From Platanthera guangdongensis (taxonomy: Eukaryota; Streptophyta; Magnoliopsida; Asparagales; Orchidaceae), in the NCBI GenBank assembly GCA_039583875.1, contig CM077149.1:26611194-26675193 (forward strand): DNA of 64,000 nt, read 5' to 3'. The notes below the pieces were generated by a model. The model made no database searches, was not told the origin of the DNA, and saw nothing but the letters and a program-made list of their open reading frames with translations. Made by a program: the position numbers and the translations under genes. Numbering within the stretch: the first letter of the stretch is position 1; each line of letters begins with the position of its first letter. Of the stretch, positions 1 through 8,013 are shown piece by piece.

Positions 1-131
1 GCAGATGGCGGCGAAACTAAACTAGTAGTCCAATAGTATATAAGGCAGTAATAAAAGCATGAAATACTGAACAAGAAAAGTAACCTTAACTTATGCGAGA
101 ACACATAAGCCAAGGCATCTTTTACAGGGCT

Positions 132-310
132 CCTATGGTATAAATGACCCAAACCAATTTATACGATAGGGTGTCGGTTTTCTAATAAGCATATATATAA
201 AGATTTCTGAAATAAACCTTAACTTATAAGCATGCTCGCACGAACTTAAAAACCAAGGGGTCGTTTTGTAGGGTCTATTGTATAAGCATCCCGTACCAAT
301 TATACAATAG
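132..310 (-). repeat. Two stem-loops in LTR F
   Basis: First stem 132-144 pairs with 158-170 (12 of 13 pairs, 13-nt loop). Second stem 275-285 pairs perfectly over 11 bp with 300-310 (14-nt loop). Both match in size and position the stem-loops of LTRs A and B, but with different paired bases, which suggests a conserved RNA structure. Confidence 0.65.
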
Positions 311-440
311 GTGTCGGGTTATATGCAATGAATATGCTATGAAATACAATTATGCCATGATGTGAACATGTAAGTGCAACTCACCTACTCGACTCTATGT
401 ACACAGACCTTTAGTTCACCTTTTCTGGAGCCGAACCTCC

Positions 441-445
441 CAGGA
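441..445. repeat. Target-site duplication of element A, left copy (CAGGA)
   Basis: CAGGA stands directly before the TG of LTR1 and recurs at 44352-44356 directly after the end of LTR4. A 5-bp duplication is usual for Ty3/gypsy integration. It shows that the whole 446-44351 interval entered as one element that was later enlarged by insertions. Confidence 0.85.
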
Positions 446-589
446 TGTAATGTCCTGAATCACACTAGGCCCCTCGTAAGTGTTTTTGAGTCAGGAGAGC
501 TGACTTGGGTTCAGGGAAGTGCTGATAACTGGGCAGCACTTGTGAATAGGATTTGTATCACCACAGTCATTGGTCAACACTTTGGTGTC

Positions 590-890
590 GAGGTGTTGAC
601 ACACTGCAGTCAAGGTGTAGACACAGTGTGTCGACACTCTGATGTTGAGGTGTCGACACACTGGTGTCGACACCGTATGTAGACACACACTATGTCTACA
701 TACTTGTTCAAGGTGTCGACACAGTGTGTCAACACCCAGGTTGAGGTGTCGACACACTCGTGTTGACACCGTGTGTCGACACACTGGTGTCGACACCGTG
801 TGTCGACAATCGATGTGTCGACACACTAGAACCAGGTGTCGACACAGTGTGTCGACATGCAGATGTTGAGGTGTCGACACTCTGGTGTTG
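590..890. repeat. GTGTCGACAC palindrome array in LTR1
   Basis: About a dozen copies of the 10-bp palindrome GTGTCGACAC or one-base variants, in alternating settings (AGGTGTCGACACAGTGTGTCG-like units). It lies upstream of the TATA box, in the part expected to act as U3. The same array is in LTR4 (19360-19528 and 28409-28470). Spurious reading frames run through it on both strands because of the repeat. Confidence 0.9.
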
Positions 891-939
891 ACACCATGAT
901 GTAAGATACGGGCCTACCCATGTGTGTGTGTGTGAGAGA

Positions 940-1165
940 GAGACAAGTATGAGACGGGTAGAGTCACGGGCGTGTCCCTACCCGTGTGTCGTTGTGTCGA
1001 GTTAAGTCGATATGTATCCAGAGGAGAACACGGCCGTGTCATGTGGATACGGGTTGGGACACGGGCGTGTCACTACCCATGTCGTAATGAACCGACACTG
1101 AAACAACTATAACGCTTCGCGCAAGTAGGACACATGTAGGGATTCCGGCGTGTCCCTACCCGTGT
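940..1165. repeat. ACACGGGCGTGTCC inverted-repeat array in LTR1
   Basis: Several copies of ACGGGCGTGTCCCTACCCGTGT-type units lie between the GTCGACAC array and the TATA box. Flanking CGGGTAG and CTACCCG extend the palindrome beyond the core. The same unit fills the U3 part of LTR3 (element B) and both LTRs of element C. Confidence 0.8.
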
Positions 1166-1174
1166 CACTTTTCA

Positions 1175-1182
1175 TATATAAG
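1175..1182 (+). promoter_or_regulatory. TATA box of LTR1 (TATATAAG)
   Basis: TATATAAG follows the palindrome arrays and is conserved with its surroundings (CTTTTCATATATAAGGG) in LTR3 and LTR4. Transcription would start some 30 bp downstream, placing the short exon at 1312 about 100 nt into the RNA. Confidence 0.75.
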
Positions 1183-1311
1183 GGAAGTGAAAACCCTAGA
1201 TGTTTCCATGCTCATTTCATCCCCTATTTTCTGAGAGAAACTCTTGTGAGAGATGGAAGTTGCTGTATCTAGTTCTAGTGGAGAAGATCCGTCGTCGCCG
1301 TGAAGGAGAAA

Positions 1312-1371
1312 ATGCCGCCGAGAAGAGTTACACGATCAATGGCCGGAAATAGTGGAAACACCGGAAATGAG
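1312..1371 (+). CDS. Candidate first exon of gag, encoded inside LTR1
   Basis: An ATG opens 20 codons of a basic peptide starting MPPRRVTRSM, directly followed by a good 5' splice site (GAG|GTGAGC, phase 0). Read unspliced, the frame stops at 1408-1410. The acceptor at 4171-4172 (GTTTTATGTGTAG) would join it in frame to gag. LTR3 has the matching exon with a 19-codon MPPRRITRSM version and GTGAGT donor, stopping unspliced at the same place. Element C has an equivalent with a different peptide. Basic MPPRR-like starts are common for Tekay gag proteins. The splice is an inference from sequence. A small upstream ATG at 1252 would give a 16-codon uORF. Confidence 0.6.
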
Positions 1372-2549
1372 GTGAGCTTCCTACTCTCTCCCTTGGTGCT
1401 AGATCTTTAGTTATTTTCTTAGGAGATATATTGACTCAATAGAGTTTTGATGGAGATAAGGAGTTTTCTAGGGATGGCCATGCTAGGACATGTGTTCTAG
1501 GTTTTAGATCTCTTCAACCTCCCCTTTCTTCCTTGTGATGATGGGTGGATGGTTTCATGACTAATCATGGCCTTCGAAGGTGAATAAGGGAGGAGGAATT
1601 TCTGGAGTGATTTTGGAAGATCGACTTGTAGAGGAAGATGAACCGGCGCCGTTCATTCATCTTTAAGATACGTGCAGAATATGTATTCTGCGCGCAACGA
1701 TCTTCTTGGCCATTTTCATGTAGACTGTGTCCAGATCTTGGCTTTTAACTAAACACAAAAGTTGAAGCACTTAAAAATACCTTTCCAACGTGTGGTTGCA
1801 CATCTTCATATGAAGTTTGTAGCCACGGGAAAGTCTGAATTAAAATGAAATCCAATAAATCCTGCATGCAGAAATGTTGTTCTGTGCACAGCGGACTTTG
1901 AAGCCGATTTCAAATAGGATACAGTCAAATCTGGGTTGTGTGCTGAGTATGAAAGTTTTAACCCTTGGAAAGACCTTTCAATCGAGGAGTACATGTCTTC
2001 ACCGGATTGCTGTAGCTTCGGGAATCTCCGGTCGAAGTTGCTGTCCAGATTTTTTCTGCACTTAAATTCTGGGTTTATATAATATGAATTTGAATTCGGT
2101 GGTATCGATGTTGCAAATTAACTCGAGATTTTGATGAACTATTTTATGCTGACCACCGTAGTGCTATGAATGATAAATATTGTCAATTAGATTTCATAAA
2201 ACTGAATTGTGAAGCGAGCTTTATTGCAGGATATGACTTGCTAAAATTGATAGATTAATATAAATGCGCATCATGTTTATAATATGATGAATGAAGTGAC
2301 TAGATACAAATTGGTAGATTATTATTTATGCGCATCATGTTTGTAATATGTTGAAATCATTTGGAATGACAAATAGAAGGATAAACCATGGCCATGAGTA
2401 TATATGATGGTCGGAATGAAATTTAGTAGTCCAATACTTAGAGCGAAGTCTCCCTATGGGTAGTATTGTGGAGGGATATAAGTGCGACGTTGGAGGTCAC
2501 TAGTTGGGTTAATGTTGAAATGAGGTATAGACGAACGGTTGGATTTGGT

Positions 2550-2917
2550 CCTCGGTGTTCACGTCCCGAGGCTCCTTCCGTGCCGATTGGATGGTTGGGC
2601 TGTGTCCTCGTGCTTACTTTCGAGGCCCCTTCCATGCCATGGTGATGTGGAATTTACATGCTGTGTGAGTCGACACGCGGTGTTGTAATCCTGGGTTAAG
2701 GATAGTGTGGCAGGTCTACGGGCTCGCCAATCGCCACACCGATGGGAGTTAACAGTTAGACTTTGGGTGGTTGGGCTGTGTCCTCGGTGTTCACGTCCCG
2801 AGGCCCCTTCCGTGCCAAGTGAACGTTTGGGCTGTGTCCTATTGCTTTCTTCCCAGGCCCCTTCCGGGTCACACCAGGCCAGTTCAGGCTGTGTTCTCGG
2901 TGTACATCTACCCGAGA
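2550..2917 (+). repeat. Train of small hairpins in the LTR1 leader
   Basis: Four hairpins with 5-6 bp stems: 2550-2571 (CCTCGG/CCGAGG), 2606-2625 (CCTCG/CGAGG), 2782-2803 (CCTCGG/CCGAGG) and 2895-2917 (TCTCGG/CCGAGA). They lie in diverged copies of a unit containing GGTTGGGCTGTGTCCTCG. In LTR3 the last stem is TCTTGG/CCAAGA, a paired change that keeps the stem. Confidence 0.55.
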
Positions 2918-3192
2918 CCCCACTGGGCCATAGTGCGTATGGGCTATGCTGTTGTGTTCTTACAGTTGAGGCGTACGGAGGCCTAGGTGAAGTAGTGTGG
3001 ATACCTGCCTAGTAGTAGAGATGCCCGCTCTACTGTCACCGTCTGGCCACGGCGGTTAATGCCTGAGAGGTTAACTACTTGCTCGAATAGTTGGAACTAT
3101 AGTCTGTCTCGACATGGCAATTGTATGTGTGTGATCATGGGTGATTCATTGCATAACATACATATCATTTCATAACATTGCACAACAATATC

Positions 3193-3292
3193 CTCATCAT
3201 ATAAGTTTGTATGGGCACTCCTATACGATGAGTTACTTTATGTAAACTGACCCTTAAATTGTAAGTTTGTATGGGCATTCTTATAAGTTAAG
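3193..3292 (+). repeat. Two stem-loops sharing the loop TTTGTATGGGCA in LTR1
   Basis: Stem-loop 3193-3232 (CTCATCATATAAG with CTATACGATGAG) and stem-loop 3253-3292 (CTTAAATTGTAAG with CTTATAAGTTAAG) have nearly the same loop. Both are imperfect here but perfect or nearly so in LTR2 or LTR4. Confidence 0.65.
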
Positions 3293-3980
3293 TTACTTTC
3301 CTACTGTAGTTACTTGTACATGTTGATTTACTAATAGTTCAAGTAGAACTGTAAGTTTATAATATTGTTATTCAAGTAAAACTACTATTTTATAATATTG
3401 TTATTCATATACTATTACCACCTGCTTAAACCTGCTTTACTACTTGTATATATATATTACCCTTGTTCGTTTCTCCGCCCGGTGCCGAGGAGTCATTGGG
3501 GGAGAGGATGTGAAGCCACTTAGTCTTTTCGACTAACAGTTACTACATCTTCCTTTTTAGGAGGTCACCCCGCAGGCAGAGCAGCCGCAGACTTTGCAGC
3601 AGGACAGCTAGGCCAGGACGGCAGGGCCTCATGTGACGATGCAGTCGCTACCGTCGGTTATAGATGTGAGTGTTGTGAGATTCTGATGTATCCCCTTTGG
3701 GCATCTTTATAGCTGTACACTGATATTGTAGAAGCATGTTTTAGCTTCTCTTATTTGATGTATTTGTACATATATGCTTGGTGTGGATTTGACTTCTCTC
3801 TCCCTCTCTTTATATTATGGTTGGGTTGGCATGTATATATTGATATTGGTTGTAGCCCGCGGAATAGGCTTCTTGTGGTACAGGTTAGCCCGTGTGCTAA
3901 TGCTACCGCAAGGCGGCTATTCCGAGCATAAGACCCCCTACGTCCCGTATTTTGGGATCCGGGAGTGGGGGTCTTACAAA

Positions 3981-3990
3981 TGGTATCAGT
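3981..3990 (+). other. Primer binding site of element A
   Basis: TGGTATCAGT lies two bases after the LTR1 end. TGGTATCAG is complementary to the 3' end of plant initiator-Met tRNA and is the usual primer site of Tekay-like elements. It lies inside the candidate gag intron. Confidence 0.85.
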
Positions 3991-4172
3991 TTGCCATGAT
4001 CCTCAACTAAAGAAGTCATTCAACAATGGTACCACCCCCATTCGATTAGTCAGTTTGTAGACAATCTGACTTAGCGGAAGCAGTGGTGTGCCCATATGTA
4101 ATTCACACTGAGTTGTCCAACTTTGACCTCAAGATTAGCCAATCTGATCATACGTTTGTGTTTTATGTGTAG

Positions 4173-5247
4173 ATTCCAGTACACGCTGAGTCGATGGGGG
4201 GGGGGGGCACTCCTGCCCCTTCCATACCCACTCAGTTTCAACAATCTGAGATGGGGCAGACGCTCACCGCCATCCTGGATGTCTTTACGGCGCAGCAGTC
4301 TCTGGTCCAGCAATAGGCTCCGGGTTCTAACTGGCTGAGCACCTTTCGGGATCTCTCCCCTCCCGCCTACCTCGGGACGGAGTCAGCCGTACGCATGGAG
4401 GAATGGCTTGATACGGTCGAAGAGCTATTGATGGGGATCCATTGCCCGGCCAACATGGTTGTAGCGTTGGAGGTGTCCGTCTTGGATCTACATGCTAAGA
4501 GGTGGTGGAAGTCACTCATGGGCTCCACATTCCAAGGACGAGTGTATACCGAGATAAGTTGGAGCGAGTTCTCGGGTATCTTCTTGGAGCACTTCATTCC
4601 TACGTCGGCTCGAGACGAGCTCGAGCAGAGGTTTCTACTACTGAAGTAGGGATCAAAATCGATTACAGAAAACCAGCGAGAGTTCCAGCATCTCGCAAAG
4701 TTCACAGACTCATATGACCTGGATGATAGAGGATACACCAAGTGTTTCTACAAAGGGCTTCGAGATCTCCTAAGGCAGGCCCTTTTGTTTATAGCGGACG
4801 CTAGCTTGGCAGAGATTATCGACATGGGGAAGAGATTGGAGGCGGATCACTTGAGTAGTGGTAAGAGGCCTGTAATAGAAGGACGCAGTACTTCAGAGGA
4901 GGAAGAGGACATCAAAGAGGTGGAGGACGTTTCCACCGAGACCTTAGGGTGGAGCATCCGGTTTCGCAGCCGCCTGCGTTGCCTCCACTGCCTCAGCCTC
5001 AACAATTTCAGCAATATGAATGGCGTCGTGGTGTGGTGTGTTTTGAATGCAACCAGCCGGGCCACATTCGACGTTTCTGCCCGTGTTTGTATGGGAATGT
5101 CCCTCCTACTCCCCCTCCGGCAGCTCCGCGGGGGCGGGGTTACATGCGTGGTCGAGGATGAGGACCGCGAGGAGGAAACCCCGGCCCTGCTCGGGATCAA
5201 GTGTACGCGCTGGACATGGCGCAAGAACGGAATCCCAAAGATGTGAT
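4173..5247 (+). pseudogene. gag: gag of element A (candidate exon 2), decayed
   Basis: Capsid/nucleocapsid polyprotein. Recognisable capsid words include MEEWLDTVEELL, AKRWWKSLMGSTF and a DELEQRFLLLK segment, followed by an RG-rich tail and one zinc knuckle, CFECNQPGHIRRFC (CX2CX4HX4C, near 5035-5080), complete here. The start in frame with the LTR exon is 4173, after an AG acceptor; an in-frame ATG at 4194 is an alternative. A 12-G run (4196-4207) follows it. An in-frame TAG at 4312-4314, a TAG after LLLK near 4647 and a later frame change show it is dead. Confidence 0.8.
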
Positions 5248-5300
5248 CACAGGTATGATTTAAGTAATTATCACGTTTTCATTGTTTAACTTGAAGTTGC

Positions 5301-5720
5301 TTGAGACATACTAGACACCTAGCAATAATTTTTGGATATTGGTACTTAGGCACCATGATAGTTGGTCGGAAGACGGCCTATGCGCTGTTTGATACCTGTG
5401 CCTCACACTCCTTTGTGTTTGAGGAATTCATTAAGGACATGGAGGGCGTACAATACTTTACTGTTATAGCCCAACGAGTGCGCCTACCGGACGACTAGGA
5501 GATGATTGCAACTGCTAAGTGCGAGTTTGAGATATTTATTGAAGGAAAGACCTTTGATACGCCTGCCATGTTCTTGAGAATGCCGGAGTTTGACATCATT
5601 TTGGGCATGACGTGGTTGGACTGGCACTTTGCAAGGATTGATTGTGCAGAGAAACGAATCTACCTGAGACATGGAGACTCCGACGTCATCTTCCAAGGTA
5701 TTAGCTTTGCACCTCGCATG
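5301..5720 (+). pseudogene. Aspartic protease region of element A, active site damaged
   Basis: Retropepsin-like protease, which would cleave the polyprotein. The catalytic motif reads DTCASHSF instead of DTGASHSF (TGT at 5397-5399), so the invariant glycine is lost. Element B keeps DTGASHSF at the same place. The frame stops after LPDD near 5497 and resumes in the same frame from 5502, containing the usual MPEFDIILGMTWL segment that links protease to RT. Confidence 0.85.
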
Positions 5721-7199
5721 TCATTATCTTTCGTTCAGGTTGTAAAAGCCCATATGAAGGGGGATGAAGTCTTCATGATCTATTTCGGGTTGAAGGAGAT
5801 GACATTTAATATAAAAGACGTATGGGTAGGGTGGGACTTCCCCGAGGTATTTCCTGCGAAACTGCCAGGATTACCCTCGTATAGAGAGGTTGACTTCTAG
5901 ATTAATCTAGTAACGGGTGCCAAGCTGGTATCCAAGGCCCCTTACCGTATGGCCCCGAAGGAACTCGCAGAGTTTAGAGTCCAACTACAAGAACTGGTAG
6001 AATCAGGGTTCGTTCGCCCCAGTTCGTCACCCTGGGGAGCCCCTATATTTTTTGTGAAGAAGAAGGATGGGACCCTGCGTTTGTGCATAGACTATCGAGA
6101 ACTCAATCGGCTCACCGTGCGGAATACTTATCCGCTACCTCGGATCGACGAGTTGTTCAACCAACTAGTGGGAGCGCATTGGTTTTCTAAGTTGGACTTG
6201 CGCTCAGGGTATTATCAGTTTAGAATACAAGAAGGTGACATCCTGAAAACGGCCTTTAGTTCAAGATATGGACTGTTTGAGTTCACGATAATGCCGTTAG
6301 GCTCACAAATGCCACTTCGGCCTTCATGAGCCTGATGAACAAGGTGTTTGAACCTTATTTGGATGTCTTCATCATTGTCTTCATTGACGACATCTTGGTC
6401 TACTCAAAGACGGAGGAGGAGCATGTTGAGCACTTGACCTTGGTATTGAAGAAATTAAAATAGCACGCCTTGTTCACCAAGTTCAGCAAGTGTGAATTCT
6501 TGCTTAGAGAGGTTGCCTTCTTGGGGCATGTGATCAGTGGAGCAGGACTAGCAGTGGATCCGGCCAAGGTGCGTGCCATGAAGGAGTGGTCGCCTTTGAA
6601 GTTGGCGGCCGATGTGAGGAGTTTCCTTGGACTTTCCGGGTACTACCGCAAGTTCATAAAAGGATTTTCAAAGATTGTCCTTCCTCTTACTTCATTGATG
6701 AAGAAAGGTGTGCCATTTGAGTGGACACCCCAATGTGAAGGGGCATTCTAGGAGCTGAAGGAAAGACTTACCTCCGCCCCCATCCTTGCACTTCCATCTG
6801 GGAAGGTAGGATTTCAAGGGTACATTGATGCTTCATATCAAGGGATGGGAGTGGTGTTGATGCAGCACAGACACGTGATTGCCTATTCTTCAAGACAGTT
6901 GAAGAAGCATGAAATCAATTACCCGGTTCATGATTTGGAATTGGGAGCAGTGGTGTTCGCCTTAAAGGTTTGGAGGCATTGTCTATACGAAGTCCACTGC
7001 GAGATCTTTTCAGATCACAAAAACTTGAAGTACGTTCATACTCAGAAGGAGTTGAACTTGAGACAACGGCGATGGTTAGAATTTCTATGCGACTACGAGT
7101 TCACCATGAACTACCACCCCGGAAAGGCGAACTCGGTGGCCGATGCATTCAGTAGAAAGGTACCACGTTCTAGTCCAGACTCTCGGTTGATGAGTATGT
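5721..7199 (+). pseudogene. Reverse transcriptase and RNase H of element A, decayed
   Basis: RT landmarks in order: [40 protein letters not shown], and the polymerase motif FIDD (6380-6391), the usual YxDD variant in this lineage. RNase H follows with [24 protein letters not shown] and [11 protein letters not shown]. Damage: TAG at about 5898, a frameshift near 6300 where the MPFGLTNAP motif should be, TAG at about 6462, TAG at about 6749, and TAG at 7199. The last residues before integrase follow the usual spacing. Confidence 0.85.
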
Positions 7200-7201
7200 A
7201 G

Positions 7202-8013
7202 TTGGCTCGGATGATTGAGGAGTTGGATATTACACTGATATTTAAGGCTCCTTCGGCAGAGTATATGGAGTACATGACAAACATGAGCATAGTTTGTGAT
7301 ATTCGGGACCGAATCAGAGTGGAGCAAGGAATGGATGCGGCTCTGGCCCCGACAATCAAGTCAATCGAAGATGGGATTATGGATGATTATACGCTAAATG
7401 ACGGCCTCATTTATTTTCGTGGACGGCTCTACATTCCCAAGGGCGGTAAAATCAGGGAGGATATCTTGAGAGAGGCTCATTACTCTCAATATTCAGTATA
7501 CCCTGGCATTGCTAAGATGTACGCCGACTTACGGAAGACCATATGTTGGCCGGGAATGAAAAAGGATGTTCGATATTTTGTTACACATTGCGAAGCTTGT
7601 CAAAGGGTGAAGGCAGAATACAAGAGTCACGGTGGTTTGCTACAATCATTTCCCATCCCCGAGTGGAAGTTTGAGGATATCTCCATGGACTTTGTCCATG
7701 GATTACCTCGCTCACGCTCAGGAAATGATTCGGTGTGGGTGATAGTTGATCGCCTGATAAAAGTAGCCCGATTTATCCAAATAAAGAAAGAAGCTCATGT
7801 GGATGTCTTAGTACGCCTCTTTGTGGAGCAGTTCGTACGCTATCATGGCGTGCCTAAGACAATCGTTTCGGACCGGGATGGTCGTTTCACCTCAAGGGAG
7901 TGGAAGGCGGTACAGGCGTATTTGGGCTCGCGCCTTACCTTCAGCGCCGTGTTTCATCCCCAGACGGACGGGCAATCTGAAAGGACCATCCGGACATTGG
8001 AAGATTTTTTGAG
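7202..8013 (+). pseudogene. Integrase of element A, N-terminal and core part, cut by element B
   Basis: Zinc-binding N-terminus: the expected SVHPG histidine is SVYPG here, while the CEAC cysteine pair (THCEACQRVKAE) is kept. The catalytic core shows [10 protein letters not shown] with the first Asp, VSDRDGRFTS with the second, and [19 protein letters not shown] with the Glu. The gene stops abruptly after that motif, where B's truncated LTR begins. Its C-terminal part reappears at 18480. About 26 codons between the two are missing compared with B. Confidence 0.85.

Larger units (their letters stand above)
1..445 (-). mobile_element. LTR F, distal part (minus-strand Tekay-like LTR, cut by element A)
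   Basis: Non-coding. Read on the minus strand it resembles the 3' third of the A/B LTRs: a stretch rich in CATTGCATA-like words, then repeated stem-loops, then a segment related to the CTTATAAGTTAAG repeat of A. It continues beyond the left edge, so its end is not seen. It is one half of an LTR whose start lies at 48481; element A sits between the halves. The family link is inferred from shared organisation, not close identity. Confidence 0.6.
446..3978 (+). mobile_element. LTR1, 5' LTR of element A (3.5 kb)
   Basis: Begins TGTAATGTCC and ends GTCTTACA, two bases before the primer site. Contains in order: two palindrome arrays (590-890, 940-1165), a TATA box (1175-1182), a short ATG exon with a splice donor (1312-1371), a long leader with hairpins (2550-2917, 3193-3292) and the LTR end. 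The parts between these hold no recognisable gene; the GC-rich stretch 2700-3010 is open in more than one frame but has no convincing ATG gene. Confidence 0.9.

Noticed and set aside
491..880. Open frames on both strands with repeated CRHTVSTPV-like or similar peptides
   Set aside because: They are translations of the GTCGACAC array; the frame is open because the repeat has no stops, not because it is a gene.
590..890. Possible CRISPR array
   Set aside because: Palindromic repeats with short irregular spacers, inside a plant LTR and duplicated in the other LTR; no constant spacer length and no cas genes.
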